Shown here in pieces: positions 8,045 through 16,467 of a stretch of 64,000 nt of DNA (position 1 is the first letter of the stretch; each line of letters begins with the position of its first letter). A model generated the notes under the pieces. The model was not told where the DNA came from. It saw only the letters and a list, made by a program, of their open reading frames with translations, and searched no databases. The translations under genes and the position numbers were made by a program. The stretch is from assembly GCA_029062165.1 (NCBI GenBank), contig JAIDQQ010000017.1, positions 43,714 to 107,713 on the forward strand, in the 5' to 3' direction. The stretch is from Ruminococcus sp. (lineage in GTDB: Bacteria; Bacillota; Clostridia; Oscillospirales; Ruminococcaceae).

Positions 8045-9956
8045 AATAGTGATATTCGGTGGTGCGACTGAGGGACGAGAATTAGCCGAATACTGTGCAG
8101 AAAACCGCATAAATGCCGATGTCTGCGTGACGACTTCCTTCGGTGCGGCACTGCTTCCAAATAGTCCGTATATCAGAAAAATAGTCGGAAGAATGGATGA
8201 GTTTCAGATGTCGGAGCTTTTCCGGAAAAACAAGTATCGCTATATTATAGATGCCACGCACATTTACGCCGTCGAGGCGACAAAAAATATCAGGTCTGCC
8301 AGTACGGAATCCGGCGGATATATCCGGCTTGTGAGGGACAATGTCGTTCCGTCCGGTACTCTCGCCGACAGTATAGACGATATTGTAAATTTACTTAACC
8401 AAAATAACAAGACCATTCTTTCAACTCTCGGCAGTAAAGAACTTCCGGCACTTACGAAAGTTAAAAATTTTCGTGACCGTATATGGTACAGAGTGCTTCC
8501 GACTGGAAATATCGCTGATTTTTGCGAAAATCTCGGTTACGATAAAAATAAAATCATTGCCGAAAAGGGAAAATTCACGGAGGAACGCAATATTTATCAC
8601 ATAAATATCAGCGGTGCGGAAATTCTTCTGACAAAACAAACCGGCGTTTATGGCGGTTATCCGGAAAAAATTTCCGCCTGTCAGAAGTCCGGAATTGAAG
8701 TTATAACACTGACAAGACCGTCGGAAATCGGTTACGGTATGGAGCAGGTTAAAAATTTAATAGATAATTGTAAAAATAAAATTTATATAGTCGGTGCGGG
8801 CATGAACGGTACAAAAACTCTTACGTGTCAGGCACTGGAAATTATCGAAAACGCCCATATTCTGATAGGTTCGGAACGCATTTTAAAACCGTTTACGTAT
8901 CTGAAAAAGACTGTCATTACAGAATACATTACAGAAAAAATACTTGATTATATAAATAATAATACGGATAAAACTATAGCTGTTTTAATGTCCGGTGATT
9001 GCGGATTTTATAGCGGTGCGGAAAAGCTCGCCGGACTTCTTGGCGGTAGATGCGAGATTATATGCGGAATTTCAACGCCTGTTTATATGTGTTCAAAAAT
9101 CGGCAGAAAATGGGAAAATATGAAGTTTATCAGTCTGCACGGCAGGGAAAATAATATCGCCGTGAACGTCATGCAGAATGAACTTTGTTTTTTCCTTATG
9201 GGTGGTACGGTAAGTCCGGCACAGCTATGCGAGAGACTTAATAAATACGGTCTGACGGATATAACTGTATTTATCGGCGAAAATCTGGGCTATACGAATG
9301 AAAAAATCACGTCCGGCAAGCCTGAGGGACTTATTGATTATAAATCCGAAAATCTTTGTGCGGTAATAACTGAAAATAAAAGTTATTTGAAATATATACC
9401 GTCGGGAATATCGGACGGCGAATTTATCCAGAGTGACATTCCCATGACTAAGGCGGAAATACGTTCGCTTGTGATTTCTTGGCTGAATATCGGGAAAAAT
9501 TCTGTCTGTTGGGATATAGGTTGCGGAACAGGTTCAGTTTCGGTGGAAATGGCGTTGAGATGTCCAGACGGTAAAGTTTATTCTTTTGACAGAAAATCAC
9601 AGGCAGTTGAACTTACACTTGAAAATGCAGTAAAATTTTCCTGCGATAATATTCAGACGTCGTGTGTAATTTTTCCCGATGATACGCCGGAAAATGTACC
9701 TGCTCCCGACTGCGTTTTTATAGGCGGAACATCCGGAAAACTTCGTGAAACGATTGATTTTGTACGTAAAAAAAACAGGTCTGCACGGATAGTTTTAACC
9801 GCCGTATCGCTTGAAACTGTAAGTCAGTGCCTTGAATTTCCGGAGGCGGAAATAGTACAGATTTCCGCCACACGTACCCGAAAAATCGGCAATCATACCA
9901 TGATGTCGGCGGAAAATCCGGTTTTCATTGTGAGGTTGAAACCATGCGGAGAATAA
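8037..9956 (+). CDS. trifunctional CbiJ-CbiE-CbiT fusion (precorrin-6A reductase, C5/C15 methyltransferase, C12 decarboxylase)
   Basis: One 639-residue chain holds three consecutive cobalamin enzymes. Residues 1-250 match CbiJ/CobK (IVIFGGATEGRELAEYCAEN, then YRYIIDATHIYAVEATKNI). Residues 252-450 match CbiE (IYIVGAGMNGTKTLTCQALE, and MSGDCGFYSGAEKLAGLLGG). Residues 462-639 match CbiT (MTKAEIRSLVISWLNIGKN, with the SAM site CWDIGCGTGSVSVEMALRC). No internal stop or reinitiation site is evident. CbiE-CbiT fusions (CobL) are common; adding CbiJ in front is less usual. Overlaps cbiH by 8 nt and cbiA by 13 nt. Confidence 0.93.
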   Translation: MSEIVIFGGATEGRELAEYCAENRINADVCVTTSFGAALLPNSPYIRKIVGRMDEFQMSELFRKNKYRYIIDATHIYAVEATKNIRSASTESGGYIRLVRDNVVPSGTLADSIDDIVNLLNQNNKTILSTLGSKELPALTKVKNFRDRIWYRVLPTGNIADFCENLGYDKNKIIAEKGKFTEERNIYHINISGAEILLTKQTGVYGGYPEKISACQKSGIEVITLTRPSEIGYGMEQVKNLIDNCKNKIYIVGAGMNGTKTLTCQALEIIENAHILIGSERILKPFTYLKKTVITEYITEKILDYINNNTDKTIAVLMSGDCGFYSGAEKLAGLLGGRCEIICGISTPVYMCSKIGRKWENMKFISLHGRENNIAVNVMQNELCFFLMGGTVSPAQLCERLNKYGLTDITVFIGENLGYTNEKITSGKPEGLIDYKSENLCAVITENKSYLKYIPSGISDGEFIQSDIPMTKAEIRSLVISWLNIGKNSVCWDIGCGTGSVSVEMALRCPDGKVYSFDRKSQAVELTLENAVKFSCDNIQTSCVIFPDDTPENVPAPDCVFIGGTSGKLRETIDFVRKKNRSARIVLTAVSLETVSQCLEFPEAEIVQISATRTRKIGNHTMMSAENPVFIVRLKPCGE

Positions 9957-11260
9957 TTATCGCCGGTACAAATAGCGGTTGCGGAAAAACCACCGTCACC
10001 TGTGCGATAATTTCGGCAATGTCTGCACGAGGTCTGAAAGTGATGTCGTTCAAGAGCGGTTGCGACTACATAGACCCTATGTTTCATGAGCAGATTATAG
10101 GCGTAAAATCGCATAATCTTGACAGTTTTTTCTGTAATGCCGATACGCTGAAGAACATACTTCACGAAAACGGAAAATCCGCCGATATATCGGTAATTGA
10201 GGGGGTTATGGGCTTCTATGACGGCGTAAGCGGTATGGGTTCAGCACATTCGGTTTCCGAAATAACGGAAACGCCGGTTGTCTTGGTTGTCGACTGCAAG
10301 GGCATGAGCGATTCAATCGGGGCTATAATCAGCGGATTTCTTCACTATAAGCCCAACCGGATTGCCGGAATTATTTTCAATCGTCTGCCGGAAAAGCTGA
10401 TACCTCTTGCGGAAAAAATCTGTCAGGAACTCGGCACGGAATATTTAGGGCGTATGCCGGTACATTCGTACAGTATCGCAAGCCGACATCTCGGACTTGT
10501 CACGGCGGAAGAAATTGCCGGTATCAAGGGAAAAATACATCATACTGGTGAACTCGCTGAAAAAAATATCAGACTTGACAGAATACTTGAAATTTCAGAT
10601 AATAAATTTCCGGAATACAGAAAAATAAAAGTAAATAAAATCGGAAATCCGGTCATAGCGGTGGCACGTGATAAGGCGTTTTGCTTTATTTATCGGGATA
10701 ATATCGAACTCCTTGAAAAAATGGGTTGCCGGATAGAATATTTTTCGCCGTTGAATGATAAAAAAATTCCGGAAAATGCTGACGGTATCATTTTGTACGG
10801 TGGCTATCCTGAACTTCATTCGGAAAAACTTTCCGGAAATGTTTCAATGCTTGAATCGGTAAAAAGTGCTGTAAATAGCGGAATACCGGTAATTGCGGAG
10901 TGTGGTGGGTTCATGTATCTGCATGAATTTACGGATAATTTTTCAATGGTTGGAGTTTTAGAGGGTAAAGCATACCAGACGGACAAATTACAGCGTTTCG
11001 GCTATATTACGCTGAAATCTGAAAATGACAGTCTGCTTTTCCGTACCGGTGAAAAAATTCCGGCACACGAATTTCACTACTGGGATACCACCAATAACGG
11101 CGATTCCCTCACGGCTGAAAAATCCGACGGCAGAAGCTGGAAATGTGCCGTCTGTACGGAAAATATGTATGCCGGATTTCCTCATATATATTTTTATTCA
11201 GATATTGAAATAGCTGAAAGATTTGTCAGAAAGTGTATTGAATACGGAGGTAATAAATGA
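9944..11260 (+). CDS. cbiA: cobyrinate a,c-diamide synthase CbiA
   Basis: An ATP- and glutamine-dependent enzyme that amidates the a and c side chains of cobyrinate. The P-loop IIAGTNSGCGKTTVTCAI is at residues 3-20, the DxxD-like segment SGCDYIDPMFH near 38-48, and the class I glutaminase cysteine is in PVIAECGGFMYLHEF near residue 324. The length of 438 aa is normal. The start ATG lies inside the 3' end of the preceding fusion gene (13-nt overlap), which implies translational coupling. Confidence 0.94.
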   Translation: MRRIIIAGTNSGCGKTTVTCAIISAMSARGLKVMSFKSGCDYIDPMFHEQIIGVKSHNLDSFFCNADTLKNILHENGKSADISVIEGVMGFYDGVSGMGSAHSVSEITETPVVLVVDCKGMSDSIGAIISGFLHYKPNRIAGIIFNRLPEKLIPLAEKICQELGTEYLGRMPVHSYSIASRHLGLVTAEEIAGIKGKIHHTGELAEKNIRLDRILEISDNKFPEYRKIKVNKIGNPVIAVARDKAFCFIYRDNIELLEKMGCRIEYFSPLNDKKIPENADGIILYGGYPELHSEKLSGNVSMLESVKSAVNSGIPVIAECGGFMYLHEFTDNFSMVGVLEGKAYQTDKLQRFGYITLKSENDSLLFRTGEKIPAHEFHYWDTTNNGDSLTAEKSDGRSWKCAVCTENMYAGFPHIYFYSDIEIAERFVRKCIEYGGNK

Positions 11261-12306
11261 ATAGAATTTCTGAAATAAAATCACCGGAACGACTACCGGC
11301 GGAACTCTCAAAGAAACAGTGGGACAGCATTGCAAAACCTCTCGGAAGTTTCGGACTGCTTGAAGATTTTGTGCAGAAAATAGCCTCAATTCAGGGTACG
11401 CCCGATGTGGATATTTCAAAAAGGGCGGTTGTGGTAATGTGTGCCGACAATGGCGTTGTCAGCGAGGGGGTAACTCAAACCGGAAGCGAGGTCACGGCGA
11501 TAAGTTCCGTTGCGATAGCCGAGGGACGTTCCAATATAAACGCTCTCGCCGGTACGTACGGTGCGGAAGTTTTTGCCGTGGACGTAGGTATAAAATCAGA
11601 TGTTGAAAGTCCGCATATCATTGACCGGAAAATATCACACGGTACGCATAATATCGCCGAAAAACCGGCAATGTCGACGGTTCAGGCGATACAGGCGGTA
11701 TGTACCGGAATGGATATTGTCGGGGAACTGAAAAACAAGGGATTTCAGATAATCGTCACGGGCGAAATGGGCATAGGAAACACTACAACCGCAAGTGCAT
11801 TGTCGGCGGTAATTCTGGGCGTACCGGTTGAGGACGTAACCGGACGTGGAGCAGGTCTCACGGCTGAGGGGCTTGAAAAGAAAATTTCCGTCATAAAAAG
11901 GGCGTTGGAAGTCAATAAACCGGACAAAAATAACCCTCTTGATATGTTGGCAAAGGTAGGCGGTTACGACATTGCCGGAATGACCGGTTTGTTTCTGGGC
12001 GGAGCGGTGTATGGCGTACCGGTAGTGATTGACGGCGTAATATCGGCAGTTTCGGCGGTGCTTGCCTGTAAAATGAATCCGGTCTGTGCGGAGTATATGC
12101 TTGCCGGACACGTTTCGGGAGAACCGGCAGGAATAAAACTTCTTGAATCAATCGGGCTGAAAGCGGTCATAAATGCGGGTCTGCGACTGGGTGAGGGTAC
12201 AGGCGGAATAATGCTGTTGCCGTTGCTTGACGGTGCGTTATCGCTGTACAGAAATGCCCATAGATTCGACGATACCGGCATAGAAAGATACGAGGTACTG
12301 AAATGA
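11257..12306 (+). CDS. cobT: nicotinate-nucleotide--dimethylbenzimidazole phosphoribosyltransferase CobT
   Basis: Activates the lower-ligand base by transferring phosphoribose from nicotinate mononucleotide, giving alpha-ribazole 5'-phosphate. Conserved blocks are QWDSIAKPLGSFGLLEDFVQ near residue 21, MCADNGVVSEGVTQTGSEVT near residue 63, MGIGNTTTASALSAVILG near residue 169, and the catalytic-Glu segment RLGEGTGGIMLLPLLDGAL near residue 310. At 349 aa it is complete. It overlaps cbiA by ATGA with CGGAGG as ribosome binding site. The base used cannot be read from this gene; no bluB or bza genes are in the window. Confidence 0.95.
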   Translation: MNRISEIKSPERLPAELSKKQWDSIAKPLGSFGLLEDFVQKIASIQGTPDVDISKRAVVVMCADNGVVSEGVTQTGSEVTAISSVAIAEGRSNINALAGTYGAEVFAVDVGIKSDVESPHIIDRKISHGTHNIAEKPAMSTVQAIQAVCTGMDIVGELKNKGFQIIVTGEMGIGNTTTASALSAVILGVPVEDVTGRGAGLTAEGLEKKISVIKRALEVNKPDKNNPLDMLAKVGGYDIAGMTGLFLGGAVYGVPVVIDGVISAVSAVLACKMNPVCAEYMLAGHVSGEPAGIKLLESIGLKAVINAGLRLGEGTGGIMLLPLLDGALSLYRNAHRFDDTGIERYEVLK

Positions 12307-12821
12307 TTACTCTTATAACAGGTGGGTCAAAATGTGGTAAATCGGCACTGGCGGAAAAAATTGCCGGAAATTCTTCGGGCAGAAAGTACTATATTGCTAC
12401 TATGAGACCATACGGCGACGAGGCTTTAAAAGCTATCGAACGTCATCGGGAAATGCGTTCCGGCGGAGGATTCGAGACGATAGAAAAATATACCGATTTG
12501 CATGAAATAAATTTCACTGAAAGGGGTACGGTACTCCTCGAATGCATGGGAAACCTATGTGCAAATGAAATGTTTCGGGAAAAAATAGTCAATCCGGTTA
12601 AAAAAATAGTCAATGATGTGAAATATCTTGAAAAAAATTCCGAAAGGCTGGTAATAGTCACAAACGAGTTAGGGGCGGACGGAATAATGTACGCACCTGA
12701 AACTATGGCATATATTTCATATATGGCGGAAATTAACCGGAATATAGCCGAATTTTCGGAAAATGTAATAGAATGTGTCTATGGTATTCCGGTAGTACTG
12801 AAAGGAGAATTAAATTGTTAA
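12303..12821 (+). CDS. cobU: adenosylcobinamide kinase / adenosylcobinamide-phosphate guanylyltransferase CobU
   Basis: Phosphorylates adenosylcobinamide and then transfers GMP to it. The P-loop ITLITGGSKCGKSALAEKIA is at the N-terminus, the motif with the guanylylated histidine (AIERHREMRSG) near residue 45, and the VTNELGADG segment near residue 120. The length of 172 aa is normal. Overlaps cobT by ATGA. A second, shorter CobU-like gene lies 0.8 kb downstream. Confidence 0.93.
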   Translation: MITLITGGSKCGKSALAEKIAGNSSGRKYYIATMRPYGDEALKAIERHREMRSGGGFETIEKYTDLHEINFTERGTVLLECMGNLCANEMFREKIVNPVKKIVNDVKYLEKNSERLVIVTNELGADGIMYAPETMAYISYMAEINRNIAEFSENVIECVYGIPVVLKGELNC

Positions 12822-13585
12822 AATCCATGTTTTCGGCGTTTCTGATGTATTCAAGAATACCTGTCCCGCCTGTCGAGTGGAAGCCGGAAAACAGACGATT
12901 TTCACTGTGTTTTTTCCCTGTGATAGGGGCAGTAATCGGGATATTGTACGTAATATGGTGGCATATTGGCGTGAAAATCGGTCTGAATGAACTTGTCAGG
13001 GGAGCAGGGGCGACGGTCATTCCGGTACTGGTTACGGGTGGAATACATCTCGACGGATTCTGTGATGTCAGCGATGCGAAGGCATCATACGGCGACGTGA
13101 AAAAACGTCTTGAAATTATGAAAGATTCGCACATAGGAGCGTTTGCGGTAATTGATTTGATTATTTATTTTATCGTGCAGACCGCATTATTTTCGCAAAT
13201 CCGGAGCAGGCAGACCACCGGAATTATTGCGACAGGTTTCGTACTGTCAAGAGCGTTAAGCGGTCTGACGGCGGTTACATTCCGGACGGCAAAAAAAACC
13301 GGCTCTTTACAGGATTTCACGGAAACGGCGTACAAAAAAATAACAGTGACAGTTCTGACAGTAATTGCGGTTATATGTTGTGGAATAATAATTTTTTCAG
13401 ACATACTTTCCGGAATTATATGTATAATATCAATAGTATTCATGACAATATATTATAAAAAATTTTCGTACAGGACATTTGGCGGAATAACCGGCGATTT
13501 ATCGGGGTGGTTTCTGCAGATGTGCGAAATTACAATACTTGCCGGAGCAGTAGCCGGTGAGGTACTGGAGGGAGTAATAAAATGA
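12815..13585 (+). CDS. cobS: adenosylcobinamide-GDP ribazoletransferase CobS (cobalamin synthase)
   Basis: A membrane enzyme joining adenosylcobinamide-GDP to alpha-ribazole. The frame is open from 12773, but a TTG at 12815 is the likely start: AAAGGAG sits at 12801-12807 and translation from there gives LKSMFSAFLMYSRIPVPPVE, the usual CobS N-terminus. That leaves a 7-nt overlap with cobU. The next ATG (12827) would remove four residues. The diagnostic GGIHLDGFCDVSDAKASYG segment follows near residue 68, and several hydrophobic segments span the rest. About 256 aa, normal for the family. Confidence 0.93.
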   Translation: MLKSMFSAFLMYSRIPVPPVEWKPENRRFSLCFFPVIGAVIGILYVIWWHIGVKIGLNELVRGAGATVIPVLVTGGIHLDGFCDVSDAKASYGDVKKRLEIMKDSHIGAFAVIDLIIYFIVQTALFSQIRSRQTTGIIATGFVLSRALSGLTAVTFRTAKKTGSLQDFTETAYKKITVTVLTVIAVICCGIIIFSDILSGIICIISIVFMTIYYKKFSYRTFGGITGDLSGWFLQMCEITILAGAVAGEVLEGVIK

Positions 13586-13917
13586 TATTCGTGACCGGCG
13601 GAGCGTATCAGGGGAAAACAGATTTTACTATGAAATATTTTAAAAATTATGATATTATAAATAAATATCATATTATTATCAGTAATCTTATTTCAGAAAA
13701 CATTGACCCTATAGAATATACTGAAAATATTATATCTGAAAATAAACATACTGTAATTATTATGGACGAAATCGGTTGTGGGATAGTTCCGGTTGACCAT
13801 GAGGAGCGTTTTTGGCGTGAAATGTGCGGAAAATGTGGTTGTATAATCGCCGGAAAAGCTGATATTGTCGTCAGGGTGACGTGCGGAATCGGCACGGCGA
13901 TAAAGGGGGAAATATGA
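13582..13917 (+). CDS. short CobU-like P-loop protein
   Basis: A 111-residue protein beginning with a P-loop, MIFVTGGAYQGKTDFTMKYF, and ending with MDEIGCGIVPVDHEERFWRE and a VTCGIGTAIKGE segment. The latter recalls the CobU C-terminal motif (TNEVGxGIVP and GIPxxLK). The central third, including the histidine that CobU uses as guanylyl acceptor, is missing, so it cannot be a standard bifunctional enzyme. It overlaps cobS and cobC by 4 nt each, so it is retained in the operon frame structure and is not debris. It may be a dedicated kinase or nucleotide-binding partner; function unknown. Confidence 0.72.
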   Translation: MIFVTGGAYQGKTDFTMKYFKNYDIINKYHIIISNLISENIDPIEYTENIISENKHTVIIMDEIGCGIVPVDHEERFWREMCGKCGCIIAGKADIVVRVTCGIGTAIKGEI

Positions 13918-14471
13918 TTTTAAATTTAATCCGACATGGTAAAACTGCCGGAAATATCGGCAAAAAGTACATCGGAATGACCGACGAGCCGTTATGTCCG
14001 GAGGGCATCGCAGAAATTAAGAAAATCAGCTATCCGGCGTGTGATACGGTCATTTCAAGCCCTATGAAGCGGTGTATTCAGACTGCTGAAATTATCTGTC
14101 CGGACAGGAAAATATTTGTCCGTGACGATTTAAAAGAATGTAATTTCGGCGATTTTGAGGGAAAAAATTACGCTGAACTTTCCGGAAATCCCGACTATCA
14201 GATGTGGATTGAAAGCAATGGTACGGCAACTTTTCCGAACGGCGAAAATCCGGCAGATTTCCGTAAAAGATGTTGCAATGCTTTTCTTGAAATTTTCAGC
14301 GAATATAATAATATTGTCGTGTCAATGATTGTACATGGTGGTACTATAATGTCGATAATGTCTGAATTTGCCGTACCGCATAAGGATTTTTTCGATTGGC
14401 ACGTAAAAAACGGCAGAGGCTTTACTGTGGAATATTTTTCCCGAAAAATAGCCGTTCTGGAGGAAATATGA
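13914..14471 (+). CDS. cobC: alpha-ribazole phosphatase CobC-like histidine phosphatase
   Basis: A histidine (phosphoglycerate mutase-like) phosphatase, assigned to removal of the 5' phosphate from alpha-ribazole phosphate or cobalamin phosphate because of its position. The N-terminal LNLIRHGKTAGNIGKKYIGM carries the RHG catalytic triad residues, SSPMKRCIQTAEII follows near residue 47, and the second catalytic histidine is in SMIVHGGTIMSIMSEF near residue 142. The frame opens at 13881, but the ATG at 13914 is chosen: AAAGGGGG upstream and an ATGA overlap. 185 aa. Confidence 0.88.
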   Translation: MILNLIRHGKTAGNIGKKYIGMTDEPLCPEGIAEIKKISYPACDTVISSPMKRCIQTAEIICPDRKIFVRDDLKECNFGDFEGKNYAELSGNPDYQMWIESNGTATFPNGENPADFRKRCCNAFLEIFSEYNNIVVSMIVHGGTIMSIMSEFAVPHKDFFDWHVKNGRGFTVEYFSRKIAVLEEI

Positions 14472-15436
14472 AGTTTATAATTTTAACATTCCCTATGATT
14501 TTTGGATTTATAATTGATTGCATTCTTGGTGACCCGTACTGGCTACCGCACCCGATAAGAGCAATCGGGAGTTTTATAACGTCAATGGAAAAATGGATTC
14601 GTCGCATTATACCGCATAATTTGCGTGCAGGCGGAGTGATTCTTGCACTGACAACAATATTTTTTTCTGTAAGTATACCGTTAATAATTTTATTTTTTTC
14701 TTACAAAAAAAATATTTTAATAGGATTGATTTCAGAAAGTATTATGTGTTATTATATGATAGCACCTAAATGTCTTAAAAATGAAAGTATAAAGGTTTAC
14801 AAGGCAATAGCTGAAAAAAATATTGAAAAATCAAGAAAAGCAGTATCAATGATAGTCGGAAGAGATACAGAAAACCTCGATAAATCGAGAATAATCAGGG
14901 CAACGGTTGAAACGGTTGCGGAAAACACTTCCGACGGCGTAACCGCTCCACTGATGTACATTGCGATGTTCGGGGCTGTCGGCGGATTTTTTTATAAGGC
15001 GGTCAATACGCTGGATTCGATGATTGGCTACACAAATGAAAAATACGCTGATATAGGGCGTTTTTCGGCAAAAACGGATGATTTTCTGAATTTTGTTCCG
15101 TCAAGAATTACGGCAGTTTTGATGATTTTTTCGGCAAAAATTCTCGGATTGGACAGTAAAAACGCCTTGAAAATATGGCGTCGTGACCGCCGGAATCATG
15201 CAAGCCCGAACTCCGCACAGACGGAGGCGGTTTGTGCCGGTGCGTTGGGAATCCGGCTCGCCGGTGACGCCTATTATTTCGGCAAACTCCATAAAAAGCC
15301 GTTTATAGGTGACAATACACGTAATATTGAAAATGAAGATATTGTAAGAGTAAATAAATTGATGTACACGACATCTTTTATAACGCTTATTCTTGGAGTT
15401 GTCTTCAGGGCGGTAGTCTGGGGGGTGATTTTGTGA
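14468..15436 (+). CDS. cbiB: adenosylcobinamide-phosphate synthase CbiB
   Basis: An integral membrane enzyme that attaches the aminopropanol (phosphate) linker to adenosylcobyric acid. The N-terminal segment IIDCILGDPYWLPHPIRAIG near residue 14 is diagnostic, as is VAENTSDGVTAPLMYIAMFG near residue 144. Four to five hydrophobic helices are visible. The frame is open from 14396; the ATG at 14468 overlapping the previous stop (ATGA) with GGAGG upstream is the natural start, giving 322 aa. Confidence 0.94.
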   Translation: MKFIILTFPMIFGFIIDCILGDPYWLPHPIRAIGSFITSMEKWIRRIIPHNLRAGGVILALTTIFFSVSIPLIILFFSYKKNILIGLISESIMCYYMIAPKCLKNESIKVYKAIAEKNIEKSRKAVSMIVGRDTENLDKSRIIRATVETVAENTSDGVTAPLMYIAMFGAVGGFFYKAVNTLDSMIGYTNEKYADIGRFSAKTDDFLNFVPSRITAVLMIFSAKILGLDSKNALKIWRRDRRNHASPNSAQTEAVCAGALGIRLAGDAYYFGKLHKKPFIGDNTRNIENEDIVRVNKLMYTTSFITLILGVVFRAVVWGVIL

Positions 15437-16467
15437 CCGATTTGCATGGCGGAAACATTTATAAATACAGAAATTTCTTCGATTTTTCGGCAAATATAAA
15501 TCCTATCGGAATGCCGGAAAGCGTCCGGAAAGCCGTGATTGAATCGGCTGATTTATGGCAAAAATATCCTGACCCTTACTGTACGGAATTGACGGAAAAA
15601 ATTTCTGAAAAGGAAAAAATTTCCGCTGGACAGATTGTATGCGGAAATGGTGCAGATGACATTATTTGCCGGATTATAGCCTTTTTACGCCCGAAAAATG
15701 CTGTCATATGTGTACCGTGTTTTTCGGAATACGCACGGCTTTTGTCGGGAAACGACTGCAAAATACGAACATATTTTCTGTACGAAAAAAATAATTTTTC
15801 GGTAAAGCCGGATATTATTAAATATATAAATGAAAATACGGATATAATTTTTCTTTGCAGTCCGAATAACCCTACAGGGAATACGATTAATCCGGAAATT
15901 CTGCGTAATATAGCTGAAAAATGTCTGTCTGCCGGAACGATTCTTGTATGCGACGAGTGCTTCATGGATTTTGTTGAGGACAATAAAAATAAAACTTCCA
16001 TGAATTTTTTAAATAAAAATATGATTATTATTAAAGCATTTACTAAAATATACGCTATGGCAGGTTTAAGGCTTGGTTATGGCATTTTCGGCGACAGTGA
16101 ACTTGCCGGAAAAGTCCGCTGTACCGGTCAGTACTGGAGTGTATCAGCACCGGCACAGATTGCCGGAATTACGGCTCTTGACGAATCGGGATATATTGAA
16201 AAAACTTTAAATTATATCGGAAAAGAACGTAATTTCCTTACAAATGAGTTGTCGGGACTGGGCTTTAAGGTCTTTCCGGCAGAAGCAAATTTCATTTTTT
16301 TCAGAAGTAATTTTCCGGTCTGGGAAATTCTCAAAAAAGAAAAAATTTTAATAAGAAACTGTGAAAATTATAACGGACTTGATAAAAATTTTTTCCGTAT
16401 TGCCGTGAGAACTCACGAAGAAAATATTGTGCTGATTTCAGCATTGAGGAGGGCTTTAATTGGCTAA
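15433..16467 (+). CDS. cobD: PLP-dependent threonine-phosphate decarboxylase CobD
   Basis: A fold-type I pyridoxal-phosphate enzyme that makes aminopropanol phosphate from threonine phosphate for CbiB. Conserved features are the N-terminal LHGGNIYKYRNFFDFSANIN, FLCSPNNPTGNTINPEILRN near residue 135, DECFMDF near residue 176, and the Schiff-base lysine in IKAFTKIYAMAGLRLGYGI near residue 198. The start is GTG (15433), overlapping the cbiB stop as GTGA. 344 aa. Aminotransferases of this class can be confused with HisC, but the HGGN N-terminus and the neighbours favour CobD. Confidence 0.92.
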   Translation: MTDLHGGNIYKYRNFFDFSANINPIGMPESVRKAVIESADLWQKYPDPYCTELTEKISEKEKISAGQIVCGNGADDIICRIIAFLRPKNAVICVPCFSEYARLLSGNDCKIRTYFLYEKNNFSVKPDIIKYINENTDIIFLCSPNNPTGNTINPEILRNIAEKCLSAGTILVCDECFMDFVEDNKNKTSMNFLNKNMIIIKAFTKIYAMAGLRLGYGIFGDSELAGKVRCTGQYWSVSAPAQIAGITALDESGYIEKTLNYIGKERNFLTNELSGLGFKVFPAEANFIFFRSNFPVWEILKKEKILIRNCENYNGLDKNFFRIAVRTHEENIVLISALRRALIG

